From JAQVEM01 sp964601205 (GTDB lineage: Bacteria; Actinomycetota; Humimicrobiia; Humimicrobiales; Humimicrobiaceae): a stretch of 64,000 nt of DNA. This document shows, one piece after another, positions 18,349-27,109 of this stretch. The notes below the pieces were generated by a model. The model saw only the letters and a program-made list of their open reading frames with translations, ran no database searches and was not told the DNA's origin. Location of the stretch: assembly GCA_964601205.1 (NCBI GenBank), contig CAZRML010000007.1, forward strand, positions 1 to 64,000. Direction: 5' to 3'. Every line of letters begins with the position of its first letter. Positions within the stretch are counted from its first letter, which is position 1. Made by a program: the position numbers and the translations under genes.

Positions 18349-18933
18349 ATGGAAAGAAAGACAAAAATATCAAGAAAAACTAAAGAAACAGATATTGAAC
18401 TGGAATTCAACCTTGATGGCAGCGGTGTAGCGAATATAAAGACTTCCATACCTTTTTTTGACCATATGCTGGAGAGTTTTACCAGGCATGGTAATTTTAA
18501 TATGGATATTAAAGCTTCCGGCGACCTGGAAGTGGGCTGTCACCACCTGGTTGAAGATGTGGGTATATGTCTGGGGGAAGCTATATTTGAGTGTTTAAAA
18601 GATAAAAGCGGGATTAAGAGATTTGGAAGTATATTGCTTCCTATGGATGATACAGAGGTATCGGTTTCTATAGATATTGGAGGAAGAGCCTATCTGAGAT
18701 ACAGCGTTGACATAGAATATGAGAGAATTGATGGTTTTGAAACTGATATAGTGGAGGATTTTTTTAGGGCTCTGGTAAGTAATAGTTTTATAAATCTTCA
18801 TATAAATAAAAACACCGGATTAAATTCCCATCATATCGTAGAAGCGATTTTTAAGGCCTTTGGTGTTGTGCTTTATGAAGCAAGCAGAAGAAGAGGGGTT
18901 AATTCCATACCTTCAACCAAAGGTTTAATATAA
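18349..18933 (+). CDS. hisB: Imidazoleglycerol-phosphate dehydratase
   Basis: About 194 residues, the monofunctional bacterial form. Two related halves carry the manganese-binding histidine clusters: FFDHMLESFTRHG with GCHHLVEDVGICLG in the first, and NSHHIVEAIFKAFG in the second. It dehydrates imidazole glycerol phosphate to imidazole acetol phosphate. An in-frame ATG at 18334 overlaps the hisG stop (ATGA) and would add five residues. I prefer 18349 because MERKTKISRKTKETDI matches the usual start of the family, but the coupled start is possible. No phosphatase domain is fused. Confidence 0.94.
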   Translation: MERKTKISRKTKETDIELEFNLDGSGVANIKTSIPFFDHMLESFTRHGNFNMDIKASGDLEVGCHHLVEDVGICLGEAIFECLKDKSGIKRFGSILLPMDDTEVSVSIDIGGRAYLRYSVDIEYERIDGFETDIVEDFFRALVSNSFINLHINKNTGLNSHHIVEAIFKAFGVVLYEASRRRGVNSIPSTKGLI

Positions 18934-19005
18934 AAATTGGATGCTAATCCTAACTTAATAGTGACCGGTGTAAATCAATTATAAGACAGTTACAGGGAAA
19001 AGGTC

Positions 19006-19626
19006 ATGTATATTGCGATTGTAAATTATCATACGGGTAATATAAAAAGTGTTGAAAATGCTTTTAAGAGAGTTGGCACAGATGTAAAAACAACCAGCAG
19101 CCCGCTGGTTGTTAAAAATTCAGGAGCAATAGTGCTGCCGGGCGTAGGAGCATTTAAGGATGCATACAAAAATCTTAAAGAATTAAAGCTGATTGATGAA
19201 TTAAAAAAGAATATAGGAAAAAAGCCTTTTTTGGGAATATGCCTGGGAATGCAGCTTCTTTTTGAGTATAGCCTTGAAGATGGAAAAAGCAGGGGCATGA
19301 ATTTATTAAAAGGATATGTGGATAAAATTCCTCCCGGGGTAAAGGTACCCCATATTGGATGGAATCAATTAAAAATGTTAAAAGAGGATAGTAAATTGTT
19401 TTCCGGGGTAAGGGAAGGGGAGCATTTTTATTTTGTTCACTCTTACCATGTTATACCCGGGAAAAGAAATATAATTACCTGTACCACTGATTATGGCATT
19501 CAATTAACTGCGGGTGTAGAATATGGTAATATTTATGGGCTGCAGTTCCACCCGGAAAAAAGCAGCAACAGCGGTATTAAGGTACTGAAAAATTTCTGGG
19601 ATCTGGCGAGGGGGAAAAATGGTTAG
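19006..19626 (+). CDS. hisH: Imidazole glycerol phosphate synthase, glutaminase subunit
   Basis: 206 residues, full-length class I glutamine amidotransferase. The N-terminus MYIAIVNYHTGN is followed by the nucleophile elbow in LGICLGMQLLFE (the Cys) and the His-x-Glu pair in LQFHPEKSS near the C-terminus. It releases ammonia from glutamine and channels it into HisF, which is encoded two genes downstream. A GGGAAAAGG tract precedes the ATG. A 72-base gap separates it from hisB. Confidence 0.95.
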   Translation: MYIAIVNYHTGNIKSVENAFKRVGTDVKTTSSPLVVKNSGAIVLPGVGAFKDAYKNLKELKLIDELKKNIGKKPFLGICLGMQLLFEYSLEDGKSRGMNLLKGYVDKIPPGVKVPHIGWNQLKMLKEDSKLFSGVREGEHFYFVHSYHVIPGKRNIITCTTDYGIQLTAGVEYGNIYGLQFHPEKSSNSGIKVLKNFWDLARGKNG

Positions 19627-19711
19627 AGCAATAAATATACTGGTTCTGGAACCGGGCCCGATAAACAGAAATCTTTACAGGATTTGAAATAAAAGAGTAA
19701 GGGCAAACTAA

Positions 19712-20455
19712 ATGATAGTAATACCTGCCATAGATGTAATTGACGGCGCATGCGTAAGGCTGACAGAAGGAAGATTTGATACCAAAAAAAAGTATTCCGA
19801 TAATCCGGTTGAAGTGGCTGAAGAATGGAAGAGACAGGGTGCAGCATGGTTGCATATAATTGACCTTGATGGCGCGCGTAAGGGTAAGTTAAAGAATTTG
19901 AAAGTTGTTTCTCAAATAAAAAGGAAAATAGATATAAAGATACAATATGGCGGCGGTGTCAGGGACGAAGAATCAGTTAAGAAAGTTATGGAAGAAGGTG
20001 CGGACAGGATTATACTGGGAACCGGAGCAATAGAGGATGCAGATTTTTTGGAAGGCAGCATTGTAAAATATAAAGATAGGGTTATTTTAAGTCTTGATTA
20101 TGGGAAAGATGGAATTATATTTAAAAACGGCTGGCAGAGTAAATCTGGAATAAGTATATTTGAGATTACAGGCAGGCTTGATAGTCTGGGTGCCGGGCAG
20201 GCAATCATTACTGATATATCAAGGGATGGGACCCTTAAAGGGATTAATCTTGATTTTATAAAGGAAATTTTAAAAAGTTCAGGATTGAATTTTATAATTG
20301 CCGGGGGAATCAGGAGCCTGGCAGATATTGCTAACCTTAAGAAAATTGAAAATATGGGAATTAGCGGAGTAATAATAGGAAAAGCTTTATATGAAAAAGA
20401 TACTAAAATAAGCCTTAAACAGGCGATAAGGATAGGGATGGGAAATGATAACTAA
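19712..20455 (+). CDS. hisA: ProFAR isomerase (phosphoribosylformimino-AICAR-phosphate isomerase)
   Basis: 247 residues forming a beta/alpha barrel with two similar half-barrels. The starting motif is MIVIPAIDVIDGACVRL. Phosphate-binding segments are GGGVRDEES and GGIRSLADI, with the catalytic aspartates in the first strand and in TDISRDGTLKG. It performs the Amadori rearrangement before the HisF/HisH step. Its final codons overlap hisF by 11 bases. An 85-base gap after hisH holds a 22-codon open frame of doubtful meaning. Confidence 0.95.
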   Translation: MIVIPAIDVIDGACVRLTEGRFDTKKKYSDNPVEVAEEWKRQGAAWLHIIDLDGARKGKLKNLKVVSQIKRKIDIKIQYGGGVRDEESVKKVMEEGADRIILGTGAIEDADFLEGSIVKYKDRVILSLDYGKDGIIFKNGWQSKSGISIFEITGRLDSLGAGQAIITDISRDGTLKGINLDFIKEILKSSGLNFIIAGGIRSLADIANLKKIENMGISGVIIGKALYEKDTKISLKQAIRIGMGNDN

Positions 20456-21203
20456 AAGGATTATTCCCTGTCTGGATGTAGACAGGGGAAGAGTTGTTAA
20501 GGGGGTACATTTTGTAAATATAAGAGATGCAGGGGACCCAGTTGAGCTGGCAGCCTTTTATGATAGAGAAGGAGCCGACGAGATAGTATTTCTGGATATA
20601 TCAGCATCGCACGAAAATAGAAGGACAGTTGTTGACCTTGCAAGCAAAACTGCAGAGAAGGTATTTATACCCTACACTATAGGGGGCGGTATAAGCAGCA
20701 TAGAGCATATAAGAGAGATATTGAAGAAGGGTGCGGATAAAATTTCCATAAACACTTCTGCATTTAAGAATCCCGGCCTGATAACCGAAGCATCAAAGAT
20801 TTTTGGCAGCCAGTGCATAGTCGTTGCAATTGATGCAAAATACAGAAGTAAAGGTTTCTGGGAAGTATATTTAAATGGAGGAAGGACTCCGGTGGGTGTG
20901 GACGCCGTGGAATGGGCAAAGAAAGTTGAAGAGCTGGGAGCCGGAGAAATATTGCTGACAAGTATGGATAAGGATGGCACAAAGGACGGGTATGATATTG
21001 ACCTTACACGTGCTGTTACTTCAAGTGTAAATATACCGGTCATAGCCTCAGGCGGAGCCGGGAAACTGGAACACCTGAGAGACGTAATAAAGTATGCAAA
21101 TGCCGATGCGGTACTGGTAGCATCCATATTCCATTATGGCCAGTACAGTATAAGAGAAGCAAAAGAGTTTCTGAAATCCGAAGGGATAAATGTAAGGATA
21201 TAA
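20445..21203 (+). CDS. hisF: Imidazole glycerol phosphate synthase, cyclase subunit
   Basis: 252 residues, a beta/alpha barrel closely related to HisA. It begins ITKRIIPCLDVDRGRVVKG, carries GGGISSIEHI and ASGGAGKLEHL as phosphate grips, and has the catalytic aspartates in PCLDVD and TSMDKDGTKDG. Using ammonia from HisH it closes the imidazole ring, giving IGP and AICAR, the latter feeding purine synthesis. Overlap with hisA suggests translational coupling. Confidence 0.96.
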   Translation: MITKRIIPCLDVDRGRVVKGVHFVNIRDAGDPVELAAFYDREGADEIVFLDISASHENRRTVVDLASKTAEKVFIPYTIGGGISSIEHIREILKKGADKISINTSAFKNPGLITEASKIFGSQCIVVAIDAKYRSKGFWEVYLNGGRTPVGVDAVEWAKKVEELGAGEILLTSMDKDGTKDGYDIDLTRAVTSSVNIPVIASGGAGKLEHLRDVIKYANADAVLVASIFHYGQYSIREAKEFLKSEGINVRI

Positions 21204-21331
21204 GCATATATAATTGGAAGTTTAAATATTATTTAGTTGAAAGATTATGAGATTTTGAAATACTGTCATGTTATTATTTAAGCATTAAATAATTTTTAAA
21301 ATAAAAGCCGGGGAGTTAATGGAGTATAAAA

Positions 21332-21991
21332 ATGAGTAATAAAATAGAAAAAGCTGAAGATAAAAAAATTGGGCTAATGCCCGCAATTATACAGGATTAT
21401 TTATCCGGTGATGTACTCATGCTGGCTTATATGAGTAAAGAATCACTAAAAAAGAGCCTGGAGACGGGTACAACCTGGTTCTGGAGCAGGTCAAGGAAAA
21501 AGCTCTGGAATAAAGGGGAAACATCGGGGAATATACAAAAAATAAAAAATATAAGATATGACTGTTATGGCAATGCTTTGCTTATTAGTGTGGAGCAGAT
21601 TGGTAATGCATGCCATACAGGCAATCGTAGTTGTTTTTACAGAGAGCTCGGGGATATTGAAAAGGACCTTGATTTTGAGAGGTATTTTAAAGAAAGTAAA
21701 AAAGAGAGTGTGCTTGATGAATTGTATACTATAGTTAGGGAGAGGATAGAAAAAAAAGTTTTGGATTCTTATACTTATAGTCTGCATAAAAAAGGCCTGG
21801 ATGAGATAATAAAAAAATTTGGCGAGGAAAGTATAGAAGTGATTTTAGCGGCAAAACATCAGAAAAAACAGGATTCCATAAATGAAATAGCCGATATGGT
21901 TTATCATCTAATGGTTCTGATGGTGGAGAAAAAGATTACCCTGGAAGAAGTATTTAAGGAATTAAAAAGCAGAAGACAGCAGGGAGAATAA
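21332..21991 (+). CDS. hisI: Bifunctional phosphoribosyl-AMP cyclohydrolase / phosphoribosyl-ATP pyrophosphatase
   Basis: 219 residues combining the two enzymes (HisIE). The N-terminal cyclohydrolase (about 1-110) has WFWSRSRKKLWNKGETSG and the metal-binding DCYGNALL ... GNACHTGNRSCF. The C-terminal HisE-type pyrophosphatase (about 125-219) has FGEESIEVILAAK and NEIADMVYHLMVLM. Together they catalyse steps two and three of the pathway. It is the last histidine gene before pfkA, five bases on. A 128-base gap separates it from hisF, room for an internal promoter, though I could not pick one with confidence. Confidence 0.95.
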   Translation: MSNKIEKAEDKKIGLMPAIIQDYLSGDVLMLAYMSKESLKKSLETGTTWFWSRSRKKLWNKGETSGNIQKIKNIRYDCYGNALLISVEQIGNACHTGNRSCFYRELGDIEKDLDFERYFKESKKESVLDELYTIVRERIEKKVLDSYTYSLHKKGLDEIIKKFGEESIEVILAAKHQKKQDSINEIADMVYHLMVLMVEKKITLEEVFKELKSRRQQGE

Positions 21992-21996
21992 TTCTG

Positions 21997-22962
21997 GTGA
22001 AAAAGAAAAGAAGAATCGCGCTTATTACCAGCGGTGGAGATGCCAGTGGTATGAATGCCACTATAAGAACAATTACAAGATATAGCATTTATCACGGCCT
22101 GGAAGTTTATGGATTTTATGAAGGATACAAGGGGCTGATAGGCAATAATTTTAAGGTACTTGACCCTAATTCGGTCGGGGGGATTATTGATAGGGGAGGA
22201 ACTTTTCTTTATTCCGCCAGGTCAGAAGAATTTAAATCCAGAAAGGGGCAAAAAAAGGCAATTGATAATCTGAAAGCTAATGATATTGAAGGTTTGATTG
22301 TGATTGGAGGAGACGGCACTTTCAGGGGCGCGCACGAGCTTCACAAACAGGGCGTACAGGTTATTGGAATTCCGGCTACCATAGATAATGATATTGCAGG
22401 GACTGATTACAGTATAGGATTTGATACCGCTCTTAATGTGATAATTGACCTTATATCTAAAATAAGAGATACGGCTTCTTCACATGAAAGAATTTTTGTA
22501 ATTGAAGTTATGGGAAGAGATTCAGGGATTATTGCGGTAAATACTGGAATTGCATGCGGGGGAGATTTTATATTAGTACCTGAAATTAAAGTTGATCTGG
22601 TTAAGATTGCAAAAAGAATAAAAAACCACAGAGCTGGCAAGAGGCATACCCTGGTCATAGTGGCAGAGGGAGCAGGAAGTGCAGCCGAGGTGGCTTCATC
22701 AATTAAGTTGCTGGTAGGCAGTGATGTCAGGGTGTCTGTTCTCGGGCATGTCCAGAGGGGCGGTTCCCCATCTGCCATGGACAGGATTCTTGCGGCTGAA
22801 TTTGGCAAAAAGGCGGTAGATCTATTGCTTGAGGGTAAGAGTGATTATATGGTGGGGATAAGGAGCATGGAAATAGTAACATCCAGCTTTGAGGATATTT
22901 TTGGAGTAAAGAAGATTATAGGTAAAGATTTATACAGGCTTGCCCATATCCTGGCTCTTTGA
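21997..22962 (+). CDS. pfkA: ATP-dependent 6-phosphofructokinase
   Basis: 321 residues, the length of bacterial PfkA. The ATP loop ALITSGGDASGMN opens the protein. GGDGTFRGA has Gly where PPi-dependent enzymes have Asp, and GIPATIDNDIAGTD has Ala where they carry Lys, so ATP is the expected donor. The catalytic segment is the TIDND region, and GHVQRGGSPSAMDR binds fructose 6-phosphate. The enzyme commits sugar to glycolysis, whose lower genes lie at 40.5-45.2 kb. Start is GTG, with GGGAG upstream inside the end of hisIE. Its coupling to a histidine operon is unusual but may reflect read-through only. The stop lies one base from a convergent tRNA gene. Confidence 0.95.
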   Translation: MKKKRRIALITSGGDASGMNATIRTITRYSIYHGLEVYGFYEGYKGLIGNNFKVLDPNSVGGIIDRGGTFLYSARSEEFKSRKGQKKAIDNLKANDIEGLIVIGGDGTFRGAHELHKQGVQVIGIPATIDNDIAGTDYSIGFDTALNVIIDLISKIRDTASSHERIFVIEVMGRDSGIIAVNTGIACGGDFILVPEIKVDLVKIAKRIKNHRAGKRHTLVIVAEGAGSAAEVASSIKLLVGSDVRVSVLGHVQRGGSPSAMDRILAAEFGKKAVDLLLEGKSDYMVGIRSMEIVTSSFEDIFGVKKIIGKDLYRLAHILAL

Positions 22963-22963
22963 A

Positions 22964-23052
22964 TGGTGCCGAAGGTCGGGGTCGAACCGACACGAACCTC
23001 GCGGTTCACTGGATTTTGAGTCCAGCGCGTCTGCCAATTCCGCCACTCCGGC
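22964..23052 (-). tRNA. tRNA-Leu (anticodon CAA)
   Basis: Minus strand. The acceptor stem pairs GCCGGAG with CTTCGGC and the 3' CCA is encoded. The anticodon stem TGGA/TCCA encloses loop CTCAAAA, anticodon CAA, reading UUG. The long variable arm is typical of class II tRNA-Leu. At 89 bases it is complete. It lies convergent to pfkA with a one-base gap. Confidence 0.97.
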
Positions 23053-23061
23053 GCTTAAAGA

Positions 23062-23090
23062 ATAATACAATTTATAGAAATTATTATCAA
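23062..23090 (-). promoter_or_regulatory. Promoter of tRNA-Leu(CAA)
   Basis: On the minus strand TTGATA (23090-23085) and TATTAT (23067-23062) are separated by exactly 17 bases. The predicted start is a few bases upstream of the mature tRNA 5' end at 23052. Confidence 0.65.
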
Positions 23091-23231
23091 TAATTACTAA
23101 AATAAGATCAGGGTTTTGACTGGCAGGTTACAGACAATTCAGGCAATCTGGTTGGTAAGATTATTAATGAAAAGTATTAAAATGTTTAACATTGACAATT
23201 TTATTCTTATTTATTAAAGTATTTTAAACAT

Positions 23232-23273
23232 AAGCACCATTAAATTTTTAGGAAATTCAATGGTGCTTTTTTG
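23232..23273 (+). terminator. Intrinsic terminator, plus strand
   Basis: The 10-bp arms AAGCACCATT (23232-23241) and AATGGTGCTT (23259-23268) are followed by a run of T. It lies 270 bases beyond pfkA and soon after the possible gene remnant ending at 23180. It could end either transcript. Confidence 0.7.
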
Positions 23274-23643
23274 TATCTATTCCCGGGTTTTTTATCATTA
23301 TAAATGCACCAGTATAAATTCTATCCCGGCATAAATATGGAATAGAGATTCCAATTCATAATTTAAATTATAAAGTAGTAGTATGTAAATAAATAGTATT
23401 GTTCTGCAGGTAGTTTGATATTACCCCGGGGTTGTTTTGGATTATTTGATTTATTAATTATAATGTTATTAATTTCATTAAAAATTGTTTATATGATTTT
23501 TTGTTGAACTTTATTAGTTTAAAATTATATGCTATAGTTTGTTGTCGCAATAAATAGGAGTATAAATTATAAAAATTTTTGATTTTTTTTTATGTTTTTA
23601 TAATAGTTTTATTTAACTTTTTTTAATTTGAGCGCAAACTGAT

Positions 23644-25187
23644 ATGAACCTGTATATATTGATTGCTTTTATAACTGCTTCCTTTTCATTTTCTTTAATT
23701 ATTTTTAGCCTGTATAACAGACCATTCAGAGAAGCAACAGGTTCATTTACTTTGTTATCTGTGGTAGTGTTCTTAAATTCGGTATATATTATATTTACCC
23801 TGAGCAGCGATAGTTCGCAGAATTCTCTCACATGGGCTTATTTTATGGAAATAACAACACTTGTATTCCCGTTATTATTTTTTGATTTTGTAAACAGGTT
23901 TGTTGACAACCGGCTATCAAGGATAAAGTTGATATATAGACTTGCCTTTCTTATTTTGCCGCTGGGTATTTTTATTTATCTACTGACAGGTGGAATGATA
24001 GAGGTTAAAAAATACTCCTTTGGATATATACCATATTACGATGAGCAGGTTCTGATAGGGGTATTCTATCTTGTTCCGATTTATTTATTAATTAATATTA
24101 TTCTTTTTAACAGGATCTATAAGAATTATAAGGAAAGTAAATATAATAGGAATATTATAATTATAGCGTGCGGGTTTCTGGCATTTTTGGTGATAAATGT
24201 TGTATACAGACCCCTTGGCCTGACAGGGGCAATAAGGGTAATTCCCGTCAGCTCTATCTTGAACCTTGCTTTATTTTTGTTTATAGCTATTGCTTTGCTG
24301 AATTCAAGATTTAACATAAAGAATATAACTTTAAGAAGGGTATTTGAAAATGTTAATGACTGCATAGTAATAACGGACAGTGAGGGAAAAATAATCCAGA
24401 TTAACAGGTGTTTATTCAAAAAAATTTTTCCTGAAAAAGAGATGCCGCTATTTACTGGCCGGGATAATCTTATAAAAGAAACTCTTTTATCTTATGCTAA
24501 AAGTAGTAAAGATTTTAAAAAATTTTTAATAAAATTAGAAGACAGCAGGGTTAAAAATTTTAGAACCGATTTGAATTTTATAATAAATAAAACCGAAAAA
24601 ATTTTTGACACAATTATATCTCCGGTTAATGACAGGGGAGGTAATTTGATAGGAAAAATAACTATTTTCAGGGACGTAACTTCCAATAGATTTTACCAGG
24701 AAGAGCTCAGGAATCAGTCGTGGGTTGACTATCTAACCGGGCTTACAACACAAGGTATATTTTTGAGAGATTGGGCGAGAAAATAAGAAGGTATGAAAGA
24801 TATAATGAGCCCTTTTGTGTACTACTTACAGATATAGATAATTTTAAGAAATATAACGATACATTCGGCCATCTTGAAGGAGATAAGTTGCTAAAGGATA
24901 TTGTTAATATATTTAAGAGCAATACCAGGGAATTCATAGATGTAGTGGGAAGATACGGCGGGGATGAGTTTGTAATTATTTTTTCAAAAATTAGCATTGA
25001 TAAAGCCAGAGATATGGCCGAAAGAATCCTGAGCAAATTAAATCAAAAGTCAATTGAATTTATTTCACTCAGCATGGGTATTTATGAATATAAAGATGAA
25101 TCCAGTATAGATGAGTTGTTAAAGAAGGCCGATGGCCTGATGTATAAAGCAAAAAAATCAGGCGGTAACCGGCTGGTATATAATTAA
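23644..25187 (+). pseudogene. 7TM-PAS-GGDEF diguanylate cyclase, broken by a one-base frameshift
   Basis: The first frame (23644-24786) encodes about seven hydrophobic helices (residues 1-220, like the 7TM sensor found before histidine kinases), then a PAS-type domain (about 225-355) and the start of a GGDEF domain ending WVDYLTGL. It then runs into nonsense and stops. The second frame resumes at once with YNTRYIFERLGEKIRRYER and runs to 25187 with an intact GGDEF (in GRYGGDEFV). Joining them needs one extra base near 24742-24744, where CTTAC would be CTTTAC. The result would be a normal membrane diguanylate cyclase of about 514 residues without an I-site. The break may be a real mutation, a programmed shift or a homopolymer sequencing error. 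Confidence 0.8.
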
Positions 25188-25291
25188 AGATTTAATAATC
25201 TTTAGAAATTTTCTTATATCACATTAAAGATAGACAATATAAAAATGGTTTCTTTCTCATATCTGTCTTTATACACTTTAAATACTTTATT

Positions 25292-26875
25292 TTACGAATC
25301 CAGTATTTCAGCAGCTTTTTCACTGTCAAGCTCCATGATATGATGTATTCCGGAAATAGAAGCCGCCTCTTTGGTAAGTGAAGCTATATCATCTCTGTCA
25401 ATATATTTTAATTCAAATTTTCTTGAACCACCCATAAGCTGCTTTAATCCCTGCTCCAGCCTTCTAAAGTAAGAGAATAACCCTATTGCTGAACTCGGAA
25501 TCTGGTTAATTTTTTCTTTGAACTCTTTTGTGAGGTCTGTTATTTCTACAAATATGGACTCCAGGTCATTCCCGTATTTTTCAATTGATCTGGGGATATT
25601 TCCCGATTTTATTTTTTCAGCTATGGTATTTCCTACCATGCAGGCAGTTATCGGGGACCTTGCCATTCCAATTAATTTAAAATACGGCGCCCCCAGCGAG
25701 AGACCCTTAAATATCTGGTCTTCAAGTATAAACCCGCCTGCAATTGCAAGGTCGGGGATATACTTACCTTTATCGGCAAGAGTTTTCACATATTTATAGG
25801 AAAGGCTCTGTATATAAACTGTTGGAATTCCCCATTCATTCATCATTCGCCAGGGGCTCATTCCCGTACCTCCTCCTGCTCCGTCTATGGTAAGAAGGTC
25901 AATTTTTGCTTCAGAAGAAAATTTTATGGCTCTGGCAAGGTCCACTGGCCTGTAAGCACCGGTTTTTAAAAATACATATTTAGCACCGGCTTTTCTGAGT
26001 TTTTCTACGGTATTTAAAAAATCTTCTTTATTTACCATTCCCACTCTTGAATGTCTTTCAAATTCTTTAAAGTCGCCGTGTTTAAATGCTTTTTTTACGT
26101 CAGGGTCAAGCGGGTCCGGTAGTACGATGTAGCCTCTTTTTTTAATCTCAATTGCTCTATTAAGACTGTCTATTTTTATTTCACCGCCAATATCTTTAGC
26201 TCCCTGGCCCCATTTGAGCTCAACAATTTCTACTCCTAACTCTTTTATGGCATACTCAAGAACTCCGAATCTGGAATCTTCTACATTGGCCTGAACAGCG
26301 ATTCCACCATAATCTTTATTCTGCCACTTTCTATATAACTCAACTCGTCTTTTGAGTTCAGGGGAATTTATAATTTTACTTTTGCTGTTGAATTCTGAAT
26401 CCGGGTCAATACCGCAGACATTTTCACCAACAGTTAGAATTACTCCGCTTATGGCCGAACCGATTGCCAGTCCTTCCCAATTTTTTCTTGCTACTTCGGT
26501 TGAACCGAGCCCGGGAATAATTAAGGGCAGTTTTGATTTTAAATCTTTATTTTTACCAATTCTGGCTTCTAAGTTAACTCTGGTAAAAATTGCTTTATCG
26601 CTGTCTTCTTCAATACCGCGGGCACCGGATTCAGTTCCCATTATATTAAAATGGGAATAATCAAAAGGATAATCTTTCTGTGACGCGGCAGTGATGGTCC
26701 CGTAAGGCTGGGGATAAAGAACCTCGGTGCCTCTATAGGCAGATTTTCCGACTTCACACAGGCCGGGACAACCTTCTACACATGTGGCGCACATTCCACT
26801 AAAAGGGCTTATGTTTTCTCCGGAGAGATTTCTGGTAAGTGTCGCAGAAGAAGAATTTATTTTTGAATAGCTCAT
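25292..26875 (-). CDS. FMN-binding glutamate synthase-family protein
   Basis: 527 residues matching the synthase (FMN barrel) domain of glutamate synthase as a stand-alone protein. Barrel landmarks include KLPLIIPGLGS, VELKWGQGAKDIGGE, TIDGAGGGTGMSPW and the C-terminal glycine-rich IAGGFILEDQ. The N-terminal 60 residues carry four close cysteines (C29, C32, C36, C40) in a C-x2-C-x3-C-x3-C array that may hold an Fe-S cluster. There is no amidotransferase domain, and no small-subunit or glutaminase gene is next to it. Archaeal-type proteins like this are often proposed to make or use glutamate, but activity on other substrates is known in the wider family. It is preceded by a terminator-like leader, suggesting regulated expression. 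Confidence 0.85.
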   Translation of the reverse strand: MSYSKINSSSATLTRNLSGENISPFSGMCATCVEGCPGLCEVGKSAYRGTEVLYPQPYGTITAASQKDYPFDYSHFNIMGTESGARGIEEDSDKAIFTRVNLEARIGKNKDLKSKLPLIIPGLGSTEVARKNWEGLAIGSAISGVILTVGENVCGIDPDSEFNSKSKIINSPELKRRVELYRKWQNKDYGGIAVQANVEDSRFGVLEYAIKELGVEIVELKWGQGAKDIGGEIKIDSLNRAIEIKKRGYIVLPDPLDPDVKKAFKHGDFKEFERHSRVGMVNKEDFLNTVEKLRKAGAKYVFLKTGAYRPVDLARAIKFSSEAKIDLLTIDGAGGGTGMSPWRMMNEWGIPTVYIQSLSYKYVKTLADKGKYIPDLAIAGGFILEDQIFKGLSLGAPYFKLIGMARSPITACMVGNTIAEKIKSGNIPRSIEKYGNDLESIFVEITDLTKEFKEKINQIPSSAIGLFSYFRRLEQGLKQLMGGSRKFELKYIDRDDIASLTKEAASISGIHHIMELDSEKAAEILDS

Positions 26876-26914
26876 TTTTTACTCCTTTATTTTCATTTAT
26901 TTTTTAAAAATTTT

Positions 26915-27005
26915 ATCCTGAAAATAAAAAAAGCATTAATTCCTATTAGATTTGTACTACTAATAGAAATAATGCTTCTTCGCAAATAAGGCGTCTTTGC
27001 CTTTT
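26915..27005 (-). promoter_or_regulatory. Transcription-attenuator-like leader of the glutamate-synthase-like gene
   Basis: In the minus-strand 5' leader a small stem AAGGC-loop-GCCTT comes first. A strong hairpin follows: arms 26977-26960 and 26949-26931, about 18 pairs with one bulged base and a 10-base loop. A T-rich run (26930-26920) comes next, about 45 bases before the start codon. A terminator placed inside a leader is the hallmark of attenuation or a riboswitch. I could not match the upstream part to a known riboswitch class. A simple terminator for polA-side antisense transcription is the alternative. Confidence 0.55.
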
Positions 27006-27109
27006 TTAAAAATAATTTATGTTAGATGTTATAATATAGAATTGTGTGATTATGTCAAATAAAAAATTTTTTATGATTGTGGTGAATTTCTAAGCGGGTG
27101 TTTTGATTA

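Larger units (their letters stand above)
23053..23643. other. 590-base intergenic region with a tRNA promoter, a terminator and a possible gene remnant
   Basis: Between the tRNA-Leu gene and the frameshifted cyclase lie 591 AT-rich bases. They hold the tRNA promoter (23062-23090), a short plus-strand reading frame ending in TAA at 23178-23180 that could be the last codons of a lost gene, and an intrinsic terminator at 23232-23273. From 23275 to 23643 I see only AT-rich sequence. Confidence 0.5.

Noticed and set aside
19619..19687. 22-codon open frame overlapping the hisH stop codon
   Set aside because: It begins in a suggestive overlap, but it is very short, has no recognisable motif and is likely chance.
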